8,580 bases of DNA from an uncultured Rhodoluna sp. GTDB lineage: Bacteria; Actinomycetota; Actinomycetes; Actinomycetales; Microbacteriaceae. The DNA lies in the NCBI GenBank assembly GCA_937898095.1, contig CALDKR010000117.1:1-8580 (forward strand), written 5' to 3'. The notes under the pieces are model-generated. The model worked only from the letters and a program-made list of their open reading frames with translations. It searched no databases and was not told the DNA's origin. A program made the position numbers and the translations under genes. Position 1 is the stretch's first letter. Each line of letters begins with the position of its first letter. Positions 1 through 6,280 of this stretch are shown piece by piece.

Positions 1-351
1 GAGACCGAATTCCGCAATTGAGTTGATAAGGACTTGCTCCAGCCAGCGCACATAACCGACCACATCAACTGGCATAGGAAGTTTCATAATCGGATATCCA
101 ACTAGCTGACCCGGGCCGTGCCAAGTTATTTTTCCACCGCGGTCGGTTTCAATCACGGGAATGCCGTCTTTTGGTCGCTCTTCGTTTTCGGTGCGCTTGC
201 CAGCAGTGTAAACCGATTGATGCTCGAGAAAAATAACAGTGTCTGGTCTGGTGCCAGAAGCGACTTCAGCATGTATTTCGCGCTGAAGATTCCAGCCGTC
301 TTCATAAGAAATGAAGTTCGGGTCAAGACCCGCAGTTATGAATTTAGGCAT
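1..351 (-). CDS. lipB: Octanoyl-[acyl-carrier protein]:protein N-octanoyltransferase LipB, N-terminal part (3' end outside the window)
   Basis: LipB moves the octanoyl group from octanoyl-ACP to the lipoyl-domain lysine of E2 proteins and GcvH. This is the first step of endogenous lipoate synthesis, before sulfur insertion by LipA, and it is cytoplasmic. The 117 visible residues start at the ATG at 351 and include FLEHQSVYTAGKRTE (residues 41-55) and the family signature RGGKITWHGPGQLVGYP (71-87). Family members are about 210-230 residues, so roughly the C-terminal half is missing, including the catalytic Lys and Cys. No alternative start fits better. There is no good Shine-Dalgarno sequence; a TANNNT hexamer lies 6 bases upstream, which suggests a leaderless mRNA. 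The gene points the same way as sucB, whose product is a likely substrate, but a strong terminator separates them, so it probably has its own promoter. Identification is secure from the signature. Confidence 0.95.
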   Translation of the reverse strand, partial: MPKFITAGLDPNFISYEDGWNLQREIHAEVASGTRPDTVIFLEHQSVYTAGKRTENEERPKDGIPVIETDRGGKITWHGPGQLVGYPIMKLPMPVDVVGYVRWLEQVLINSIAEFGL

Positions 352-357
352 CTTTTA

Positions 358-363
358 AGTCTA
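358..363 (-). promoter_or_regulatory. Putative lipB -10 element, leaderless arrangement
   Basis: On the minus strand the hexamer TAGACT (TANNNT type) is followed by six bases and then the lipB ATG, so transcription would begin at or next to the A of the start codon. No good -35 is visible at 16-18 bases upstream, which is common for actinobacterial promoters. The position is seen; the promoter function is inferred. Confidence 0.35.
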
Positions 364-445
364 CTTAGGCGGCTTAGCAACTTAGTTATCAACAGAAAGA
401 ATTCAACTTGGATTCCTCGTCTAAAAATGGCTTTTAGCTTGGAAA

Positions 446-1006
446 GTGAAAACTTTTTTGTCATGGCCAATTCTGGTTCAGCGTGGAGCAATTGATTTTC
501 GAGATCTTCGAATTCGACGAGATGGCAGACTTCAATTCGCGCCTAAGGGAAGGCGTAAGACCAGCTTGGGCGCAGGCCGCATTTCACTCGCTGTCGGCGT
601 GCTGTTGACATCGGCCGGGGTCGCGCTGGTCGCCTCGATGCAACACTCAGCCAGCCGGCACCTGCCGACATTCTCGACAATTGCGTCGGATGCGGCCGCG
701 GGTGTGGGGCAGCAACTAAAACACCCAAACGCTAGCGCGTCGACGCCCGATCGCATTCAGAAACCAGCAGAGAGACCCCCAGAGCAGAGCCCGCAAAAAT
801 GCATTCGACACAAGGTCGGAGCTTCACTTTCGGCAACCGATGCGGCGGCTGTGCATTCAGGGAGTCCGATGAATTTTGGTGGCCTAATAGCAAGTGCATT
901 GCCAAGTGACTGTCGCGCTAGTCAGCTATTTCTAATCCGCGAGACTAAAAATCAACTGGTTATAGAAAAACTAATCCCGCAGACCCGAAGAGGGCTGCGG
1001 GATTAG
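446..1006 (+). CDS. Unrecognised small protein with one predicted membrane segment (uncertain gene)
   Basis: This is the only sizeable frame in the roughly 665 bases between lipB and sucB: 186 codons from a GTG. I do not recognise the product. The middle looks like real coding: a basic stretch (APKGRRKTSLGAGR, about residues 32-45), then a hydrophobic helix of about 20 residues (ISLAVGVLLTSAGVALVASM, 46-65), then a polar Ala/Pro/Gln-rich region. That pattern fits a single-pass anchor or uncleaved signal with an exported tail. Codons about 32-90 favour G in position 1 and G/C in position 3. The first 31 codons are AT-rich at position 3, so the true start may be further in or the early part may be non-coding. 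A TANNNT hexamer (435-440) ends five bases before the GTG. The last 11-12 codons lie inside the sucB terminator hairpin, which argues against a conserved C-terminus. It could be a lineage-specific gene, a decayed one or a chance frame. On either strand I see nothing else convincing in 352-964. Confidence 0.4.
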   Translation: MKTFLSWPILVQRGAIDFRDLRIRRDGRLQFAPKGRRKTSLGAGRISLAVGVLLTSAGVALVASMQHSASRHLPTFSTIASDAAAGVGQQLKHPNASASTPDRIQKPAERPPEQSPQKCIRHKVGASLSATDAAAVHSGSPMNFGGLIASALPSDCRASQLFLIRETKNQLVIEKLIPQTRRGLRD

Positions 1007-1007
1007 T
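965..1007 (-). terminator. Intrinsic terminator after sucB
   Basis: The arms ACTAATCCCGCAG (970-982) and CTGCGGGATTAGT (995-1007) pair perfectly over 13 bp. The stem continues past one bulged A (983) with CCC (984-986) against GGG (992-994), closing a GAAGA loop. Read on the minus strand, the hairpin begins 9 bases after the sucB stop codon and its descending arm runs straight into TTTTTC (970-965). On the plus strand no T-run follows the hairpin, so it should act only on minus-strand transcription. It ends the pepA-lpdA-sucB run and isolates lipB. Confidence 0.9.
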
Positions 1008-1016
1008 CCAGAAACT

Positions 1017-2375
1017 CTAGATTCCTAAGTCAGAGGCGAAGTTCGCCTCTTCAAGGCGAGACTTGACGTCAACCAAGAATCGGCTTGCGTCGGCGCCATC
1101 GACCAGGCGGTGGTCATATGAAAGGGCTAGATAGACCATGCTGCGAACCGCGATGCTGTCGTTTCCGTCAGCATCGGTCACTACAACGGCTCGTTTGCTC
1201 ACTACACCAGTGCCCAAAATGGCAACCTGTGGCAAGAACACAACTGGAGTGTCAAATAATGCTCCGCGTGACCCGGTGTTGGTCAAAGTGAATGTTCCGC
1301 CACCTAGCTCGTCTGGCTTTAGCTGGTTAGAGCGGGTGCGCGATGCAAGATCTGCAATTTGGCCAGCGATTTGAGCAATGTTGAGGGTCGATGCATCGCG
1401 AATCACAGGAGTGAGAAGACCCTTTTCGGTGTCAACAGCAAAACTGATGTTTTCAGTGCCGTGATAAACAATGTTTTCGCCGTCAATGGTTGCATTTAGC
1501 TTCGGGTGAGTGCGCAGAGCCTCCGCAGCTGCAAGAGCGAAGAAGGGCATGAAGTTCAACTTGTTACCGGTCTTTGCGACGAACTGCGCCTGAACCGCCT
1601 TGCGTAGGTTTGCAATTCGAGTCACGTCAACTTCAACGACGGTGGTTAGCTGAGCGGTTGAAACCATTGAGGCAACTGCACGCTCTGCAAGAACTTTGCG
1701 CAGGCGAGACATTGGCTCGGTTGTGCCGCGTAGCGGAGACGCCGCGCCAGGAACATGGGCTGCAACAGGAGCAACTGACGCAGCTGATGGTGCCGATTGG
1801 GCAGCAAGAACGTCGTCTTTGCGGATTCTGCCGCCAACTCCGGTTCCAGCAACTGTGCTTAGGTCGATGCCGTTTTCAGATGCCAGCTTGCGAACCAGGG
1901 GAGTGACGTATCCAGCGTCGACAAGACCCGTGCTGTGAGCCTGCGCCGCTGGCGCAGAAAGCGGCGCCACTGAAACTGGTGCTGGCACGACTGGTGAAAC
2001 TGGTGCTGCTGGAGCTGAAACCACAGGAGCGACCACTGGTGCAACAACCGCAGCCGGCGCTTCAGTGACCGGTGTTGCTGCTGGGGCAGCGACCTCAACG
2101 ACCGGAGTAGCTGCGGGCGCATCAGTAACTGGCGCCGCGGCGCCGTCACCGATAATGACTAGAACAGCGCCAACCGCAACTGTTTCGTCCTCTTGAACCA
2201 AGATCTGCTGGATTGTGCCGGCAACCGGTGATGGGATCTCAGTATCGACCTTGTCGGTAGAAACTTCTACTAGTGGCTCATCGACGGCAACTGTGTCACC
2301 GACCTTCTTCAGCCAGCGAGTGACTGTTCCTTCGGTTACGCTCTCGCCCAGTGCTGGCAGAACTACTTCGCTCAT
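1017..2375 (-). CDS. sucB: Dihydrolipoyllysine-residue acyltransferase (E2 of 2-oxoacid dehydrogenase complex, SucB type)
   Basis: E2 passes the acyl group from the E1 reaction through its lipoyl arm to CoA. The 452 residues show, in order: one lipoyl domain (about 1-77) with lipoyl-lysine K42 in the STDKVDTEIP motif; a flexible Ala/Pro/Val linker (about 79-148); a peripheral-subunit-binding domain (about 154-193, with TPLVRKLASENGIDL and GTGVGGRIRKDDV); a second short linker; and the catalytic domain (about 215-452) with DHRLVDG at 421-427, where H422 and D426 are the expected active-site pair. The ATG at 2375 has an AGGAG 9 bases upstream. It lies 21 bases after lpdA (E3) and is probably co-transcribed with it. 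No E1 gene is adjacent. In actinobacteria such as Corynebacterium one E2 of this type serves a mixed pyruvate/2-oxoglutarate dehydrogenase complex with AceE and OdhA/Kgd. The substrate name 'succinyl' is therefore conventional; the E2 assignment itself is secure. Confidence 0.95.
   Translation of the reverse strand: MSEVVLPALGESVTEGTVTRWLKKVGDTVAVDEPLVEVSTDKVDTEIPSPVAGTIQQILVQEDETVAVGAVLVIIGDGAAAPVTDAPAATPVVEVAAPAATPVTEAPAAVVAPVVAPVVSAPAAPVSPVVPAPVSVAPLSAPAAQAHSTGLVDAGYVTPLVRKLASENGIDLSTVAGTGVGGRIRKDDVLAAQSAPSAASVAPVAAHVPGAASPLRGTTEPMSRLRKVLAERAVASMVSTAQLTTVVEVDVTRIANLRKAVQAQFVAKTGNKLNFMPFFALAAAEALRTHPKLNATIDGENIVYHGTENISFAVDTEKGLLTPVIRDASTLNIAQIAGQIADLASRTRSNQLKPDELGGGTFTLTNTGSRGALFDTPVVFLPQVAILGTGVVSKRAVVVTDADGNDSIAVRSMVYLALSYDHRLVDGADASRFLVDVKSRLEEANFASDLGI
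1932..2141 (-). repeat. Low-complexity Ala/Pro/Val linker repeat within sucB
   Basis: Residues about 79-148 of E2 are almost entirely Ala, Pro, Val, Thr and Ser, made of loosely repeated units such as APAATPV, VAPVVAPVV and APAAPVSPVVPAPV. On the plus strand this appears as recurring ACTGGTG-type words. It is the swinging-arm linker that lets the lipoyl domain reach the E1, E2 and E3 active sites. Its repetitive DNA could allow length change by slippage. Confidence 0.8.
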
Positions 2376-2384
2376 ATTTAGATT

Positions 2385-2389
2385 CTCCT
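2385..2389 (-). promoter_or_regulatory. sucB ribosome binding site
   Basis: AGGAG on the minus strand, 9 bases before the ATG at 2375, inside the 21-base gap after lpdA. It supports the chosen start and efficient translation within an lpdA-sucB transcript. Confidence 0.85.
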
Positions 2390-2396
2390 GTTTTGA

Positions 2397-3773
2397 CTAA
2401 GCGTGTGCGTGAAGAGGCTTGCCAGCAAGTGCAAGGTGAGCCTCGCCGATTGCTTCATTCATGGTCGGGTGAGCGTGAACAAGAGTCGCAACATCCTCTG
2501 GGTAAGCCTCCCAGTTGACAATAAGCTGCGCCTCGCCAATCTGCTCTCCGACACGAGAGCCAATCATGTGAACACCGACGATTGGGCCGTTGTTCTTGCG
2601 GATTAGCTTGATAAATCCTGCAGTGCCCAGGATCTGGCTCTTGCCGTTGCCACCTAGGTTGTATTCATAAGTTGAAATGTTGTCGGCACCGTGAACCTCG
2701 GCCGCCTTAGCCTCGGTTAGGCCAACCGATGCAATTTCTGGCTCGCAGTAGGTGACCTTCGGAATGCCAGTCTCATCGATTACCGCTGGCTTCAAGCCAG
2801 CAATCTCTTCAGCGATGAAGATTCCCTGCTGGAAACCACGGTGTGCCAACTGAAGACCGGGCACGATGTCGCCGGCTGCATAAACTCCAGCAAGATTGGT
2901 TTCAAGTCGTTCGTTAGTTAGAACATATCCGCGATCCATCGCGATGCCTTGCTCTTCATAGCCAAGACCGGCAGTGTTTGGCCCACGACCTACAGCAACA
3001 AGAAGAACCTCAGCCTCTAGCTTCTCTCCGCTTTCAAGGCTGACGACAACACCGTTCTCATGTTGCTCTACGCCTGCAAAGCGAACGCCGGTCTTGAATT
3101 CTATTCCACGCTTGCGGAAAGCACGCTCGAGAGCCTTTGAGACAGAGGCATCTTCGTTGGGGACCAAACTTGGCAATCCCTCGATGATGGTGACTTGCGC
3201 ACCGAATGACTTCCAGATCGAAGCGAATTCGACACCGATAACGCCACCACCCAGAACGATTACTGAATTAGGCACGAAGCTCAACTGCAGAGCGTGCTCA
3301 GAGGTGATGACGCGACCGCCAATCTCAAGCCCTGGCAATGAGCGGCTGTATGAACCAGATGCCAGAACGAGGCTTGCGCCGGTGTAGTTGTCTCCGTTGA
3401 CCTGAATGGTCTTCGGGCCAACCATGCGGCCCTCGCCGCTAACCACCGTGATGTCTTTTGAGCCAACTAGGCCTGATAGACCTTTGAACAAACGATCAAC
3501 AATCGAATCGCGGTAGCTGTTTACGGCCGGCATGTCGATAGAGCCAAATGAAGCGTTAACACCGTATTTTCCGGCTTCTTTAACGTTGTCTGCAATTTCA
3601 GCAGAATGCAGAAGAGCCTTGGTAGGAATGCAACCGCGGTGAAGACAGGTGCCGCCGAGCTTGTCCTTTTCGATTAGGGCAACCTTTTTTCCAAGTTGCG
3701 CTGAGCGAAGAGCAGCTGCATAGCCGCCACTTCCTCCGCCAAGAATTACGACGTCAAAATTGTGGTCGGCCAC
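2397..3773 (-). CDS. lpdA: Dihydrolipoamide dehydrogenase (E3)
   Basis: This FAD enzyme reoxidises dihydrolipoamide on E2 (and possibly GcvH) with NAD+. The 458 residues match the usual family length. Visible motifs are the N-terminal FAD-binding GGGSGG (12-17), the redox-active disulfide GGTCLHRGCIPTK with C43 and C48, the NAD-binding GGGVIG (175-180) with E198 at the end of the following strand as expected for NAD rather than NADP, the second FAD motif YAAGDI (298-303), and the C-terminal catalytic dyad H435/E440 in HAHPTMNEA. The start is a GTG at 3773, chosen because AGGAG sits 6 bases upstream and the FAD motif begins soon after. It lies 68 bases downstream of pepA with no terminator between, so read-through from pepA is possible, and 21 bases upstream of sucB. 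All catalytic residues are present. Confidence 0.97.
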   Translation of the reverse strand: MADHNFDVVILGGGSGGYAAALRSAQLGKKVALIEKDKLGGTCLHRGCIPTKALLHSAEIADNVKEAGKYGVNASFGSIDMPAVNSYRDSIVDRLFKGLSGLVGSKDITVVSGEGRMVGPKTIQVNGDNYTGASLVLASGSYSRSLPGLEIGGRVITSEHALQLSFVPNSVIVLGGGVIGVEFASIWKSFGAQVTIIEGLPSLVPNEDASVSKALERAFRKRGIEFKTGVRFAGVEQHENGVVVSLESGEKLEAEVLLVAVGRGPNTAGLGYEEQGIAMDRGYVLTNERLETNLAGVYAAGDIVPGLQLAHRGFQQGIFIAEEIAGLKPAVIDETGIPKVTYCEPEIASVGLTEAKAAEVHGADNISTYEYNLGGNGKSQILGTAGFIKLIRKNNGPIVGVHMIGSRVGEQIGEAQLIVNWEAYPEDVATLVHAHPTMNEAIGEAHLALAGKPLHAHA

Positions 3774-3779
3774 AGAAAT

Positions 3780-3784
3780 CTCCT
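3780..3784 (-). promoter_or_regulatory. lpdA ribosome binding site (decides GTG start)
   Basis: AGGAG on the minus strand, 6 bases before the GTG at 3773. It fixes this non-ATG codon as the start of lpdA. Confidence 0.85.
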
Positions 3785-3841
3785 AAGAAAATTGCGATTG
3801 CAGTTGAAACTTTACTACCGAATATCGGGGGCGTTTAGAGC

Positions 3842-5323
3842 TTACGCCTGATTTTGGCGAGCGAGTTCAATTAGAGTGCGCACGATGTTTCCGGTTGCGC
3901 CCTTAGGTGTGTAGCCATATGCGGCGCCACTGTTCTCTGACGGACCAGCGATGTCGATGTGGGCCCAAGGAATCGTCTGCGACTTGTTTTTCATGCGACC
4001 TACAAACTCTTTCAGGAAGTGCCCGCCAACCAACATTCCACCCGCGCGATTGCCTATTTTCACGTTTGCTATGTCGGCGATTTCTGAGTTCAGAAGTGCA
4101 CGCAGCTCAGCAGGCAGTGGCATTGGCCAAACAAGCTCACCACTGGCCGCAGCAGCCTTGGCTACAAGCTCGGTTGCCCCTTGGTCTCCCATGAGTCCGG
4201 CATATCGCTCTCCGAGGGCAATGACAGCGGCGCCGGTCAAGGTTGCGACATCGACAATCAGATCCGGGTGTTCTTCAGACGCGACAGATAATCCGTCGGC
4301 TAAGACCAGGCGCCCTTCGGCATCAGTATTCAAAACTTCAATGGTTTTGCCGTTGCGCACCTTGATGATGTCATTCGGTCTTTGCGCCGTGCCCGATGGC
4401 ATGTTCTCCGCTAGGCACATCCAGGCTGTTACACGCACTTTTAGACCGAGCTTGGCAATGGCAGTGATAGCGGCCAAAACAGACGCTGCACCGGTCATGT
4501 CATATTTCATGCCAACCATTGCCTCCGCTGGCTTCAGCGAGAGACCGCCAGTATCAAAAGTGATACCTTTGCCCACCAGTGCGATGTGCTTTTTGCTGCC
4601 CTTCGGAGTGTATGAAAGCTTCACGAGACGCGGTGGGCGAGATGAACCACTGCCAACCGCAACCAGGCCACCAAAGCCACCGGCAGCAAGCTGCTTTTCA
4701 TCCAGAATTTCAATCTCAAGCCCTAAACCCTTGACTGCTTTTTGAGCCTGTTTAGCCATTGAAGCCGGAAACAGGTCATTGGCCGGTGTGTTCACAAGGT
4801 CGCGAGTGAAATTCACGGCCATCGCCTCGATCTTGACACGCTCAAGTTGGGCTGCCGAGAGCTTGAATGAAGTGACAACAGTCACGCTTTGTAGCTTAGC
4901 CAAACTTGTCGTCTTTGTCGACTTGTAGTTTTCAAACTTGTATGCACCCAGGGCGGCACCCTCGGCTACCGCGAAAGCCTGTTCGGCGCTGGAAGTAGGG
5001 ATGTCGATAACAATGTCTTGAAAATCGCTCAGGTTTCGGGACACTACACCGGCAATACGTCGAAGATCATCTGCCCCAGTGTTGCCGTCTTCGAGTCCGA
5101 TTAGTGCGAAAACAGAACCTTGGGGGCCCGGAATGCGTGTGATTTGTTCAGCCTTAGCAGAGACTCCAATTGCCTCAAAATTGAGATGGCGAATAGACAA
5201 TGTTTCGGTTGCGCTTGGAGCCAAAACCACGCCAGTCTTCGAATTCAACACTCCGATTACAAAGACTCTTTTTGTTGCGAAAGCAGGAACTTTTTGTGTG
5301 GTTTTGAAGTTGAGTTCGGTCAT
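3842..5323 (-). CDS. pepA: Leucyl (cytosol) aminopeptidase, peptidase family M17
   Basis: A cytoplasmic two-metal aminopeptidase that removes N-terminal residues, with a broad preference including Leu, in peptide turnover. The 493 residues have the variable N-terminal domain (about 1-165) and the M17 catalytic domain (about 170-490). The metal and catalytic residues K252, D257, K264, D275, D334, E336 and R338 occur with the same spacing as K270, D275, K282, D293, D352, E354 and R356 of E. coli PepA; the signature NTDAEGRL is at 332-339. The enzyme should therefore be active. The ATG at 5323 has no Shine-Dalgarno sequence but has a TANNNT hexamer 7 bases upstream, which suggests a leaderless transcript. 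It is divergent from the PAC2 gene by 36 bases and is first in the pepA-lpdA-sucB series. E. coli PepA also binds DNA in Xer recombination and carAB control; nothing here shows that role. Confidence 0.96.
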   Translation of the reverse strand: MTELNFKTTQKVPAFATKRVFVIGVLNSKTGVVLAPSATETLSIRHLNFEAIGVSAKAEQITRIPGPQGSVFALIGLEDGNTGADDLRRIAGVVSRNLSDFQDIVIDIPTSSAEQAFAVAEGAALGAYKFENYKSTKTTSLAKLQSVTVVTSFKLSAAQLERVKIEAMAVNFTRDLVNTPANDLFPASMAKQAQKAVKGLGLEIEILDEKQLAAGGFGGLVAVGSGSSRPPRLVKLSYTPKGSKKHIALVGKGITFDTGGLSLKPAEAMVGMKYDMTGAASVLAAITAIAKLGLKVRVTAWMCLAENMPSGTAQRPNDIIKVRNGKTIEVLNTDAEGRLVLADGLSVASEEHPDLIVDVATLTGAAVIALGERYAGLMGDQGATELVAKAAAASGELVWPMPLPAELRALLNSEIADIANVKIGNRAGGMLVGGHFLKEFVGRMKNKSQTIPWAHIDIAGPSENSGAAYGYTPKGATGNIVRTLIELARQNQA

Positions 5324-5330
5324 AGAGGTA

Positions 5331-5336
5331 ATGCTA
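5331..5336 (-). promoter_or_regulatory. Putative pepA -10 element, leaderless arrangement
   Basis: TAGCAT on the minus strand, with 7 bases between it and the pepA ATG. It places the transcription start at or beside the A of the start codon. No -35 of quality is visible; the upstream DNA is already the PAC2 coding sequence. Confidence 0.4.
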
Positions 5337-5347
5337 GCGATGAAAGT

Positions 5348-5353
5348 TAGGAT
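5348..5353 (+). promoter_or_regulatory. Putative PAC2-gene -10 element, leaderless arrangement
   Basis: TAGGAT on the plus strand, 6 bases before the ATG at 5360, so a transcript could begin at the start codon. The same bases include AGGA (5349-5352), which could act instead as a weak ribosome binding site 7 bases from the ATG. The two readings exclude each other and cannot be separated from sequence alone. Confidence 0.35.
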
Positions 5354-5359
5354 GGTTGC

Positions 5360-6280
5360 ATGATTGACCCGACCAGCCTTTATCGCGTTTTTTTTGACGA
5401 CGATTCGAGACCGCTGGGACTACCAATGATCGGTGCCCTCAGTGGCTTCACCGATGCAGGCAATGCAATCAAACAGTTTGCCGAACACATTTTTGACAAT
5501 CTCGACTACGAACTGGTTGTTCAGTTTGAAAATGACGAATTGCTCGACTACCGTTCCAGACGTCCCGTCATGTTCTTTGAAAAAGATCACATCGCTAGTT
5601 ACACGCCACCGATTTTGGCCGTTTATTTAGTCACCGACGAAGCTGGTGAGCCTTTTCTTTTCTTGCACGGCTATGAACCAGATTTCAAGTGGGATGCCTT
5701 TTCCGAGAGTGTTGTCTCAATAATTGAAGATCTTCGCGTCAGTTCGTTTACTTGGATACACTCTGTGCCGTTTCCTATCCCACACACGAAGCCCGTGGCC
5801 ATAACCGTGTCCGGAAACCGAGCTGACCTAAGCGGTCAAATCTCACAGTGGCGACCAGAGACCGAAGTTCCCGGAAATGTCATGCACTTGCTTGAATTCA
5901 AACTTGCCGCACTTGGCTTGCCGACCGTTGGCTTTGTCTTCCTAGCGCCGCACTACCTCGCAGACAACGAATTTCCTGCGGTTGCGTTGGCGGCATTTGA
6001 GCAAATAACTGTGTCCACCGGGCTGGTTTTTCCGACCGACGAACTTAGAGAAGCGAATCAACTCTTCGTTTCGAAGCTTGATGAACAAGTCGGTCAAAAT
6101 GCAGATCTGACAAAGATGATTAGCAAACTCGAAAAAGACTACGCCGATGAATCAATTGCTCCGATTCGCGCGCCGATTGCCCCTCCGGCAGCCTCAATGC
6201 CTTCTGCCGATCAAATCGCAAATGAACTCGAAGACTATCTTGCTTCTCGCAGACGTAATTTGGCAGATGAAGACGACTAG
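5360..6280 (+). CDS. PAC2 (proteasome assembly chaperone 2) family protein
   Basis: A predicted cytoplasmic protein of 306 residues with the actinobacterial PAC2-family architecture. It has a core of about 250 residues beginning with a short strand and the signature ALSGFTDAGNA (about 26-36). Alternating strands and helices follow (for example PPILAVYLVTDEAG 83-96, SSFTWIHSVPFPIPH 128-142 and LPTVGFVFLAPHYLA 187-201). A C-terminal charged helical tail (ANELEDYLASRRRNLADEDD, 287-306) comes after a Pro/Ala linker. The family is named after eukaryotic proteasome assembly chaperones. Its bacterial role is not established, and no proteasome gene lies in this window, so 'chaperone' should not be read as function. 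It is divergent from pepA and overlaps the next gene by one base, so it is probably the first gene of a two-gene transcript with the transporter. Confidence 0.85.
   Translation: MIDPTSLYRVFFDDDSRPLGLPMIGALSGFTDAGNAIKQFAEHIFDNLDYELVVQFENDELLDYRSRRPVMFFEKDHIASYTPPILAVYLVTDEAGEPFLFLHGYEPDFKWDAFSESVVSIIEDLRVSSFTWIHSVPFPIPHTKPVAITVSGNRADLSGQISQWRPETEVPGNVMHLLEFKLAALGLPTVGFVFLAPHYLADNEFPAVALAAFEQITVSTGLVFPTDELREANQLFVSKLDEQVGQNADLTKMISKLEKDYADESIAPIRAPIAPPAASMPSADQIANELEDYLASRRRNLADEDD

Noticed and set aside
421..459. Small hairpins CTAAAA-N5-TTTTAG and AAAGT-GAAA-ACTTT followed by a T-run
   Set aside because: The stems are only 5-6 AT-rich base pairs, and no plus-strand gene ends upstream that would need a terminator.
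118..495. Plus-strand open frame of 125 codons near the window start
   Set aside because: For most of its length it lies antisense to lipB, whose motifs are unmistakable. The translation shows no domain, and its end runs into AT-rich intergenic sequence.
508..517. Perfect 10-base palindrome TCGAATTCGA
   Set aside because: Short self-complementary words of this kind are expected by chance, and nothing next to it marks a promoter to which it could belong as an operator.
532..756. Minus-strand frames with Cys- and Arg-rich translations in the lipB-sucB gap
   Set aside because: They are antisense to the GC-rich part of the 446-1006 frame, lack ribosome binding sites and have no domain-like pattern.
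3818..3848. Possible terminator between pepA and lpdA (GGCGT/ACGCC and CCGA/TCGG pairs)
   Set aside because: The stems are 4-5 bp, one overlaps the pepA stop, and no T-run follows on the minus strand.
3951..4745. Plus-strand open frame of 264 codons
   Set aside because: It is antisense to pepA, whose catalytic residues are all present with correct spacing. The length follows from codon bias in pepA.
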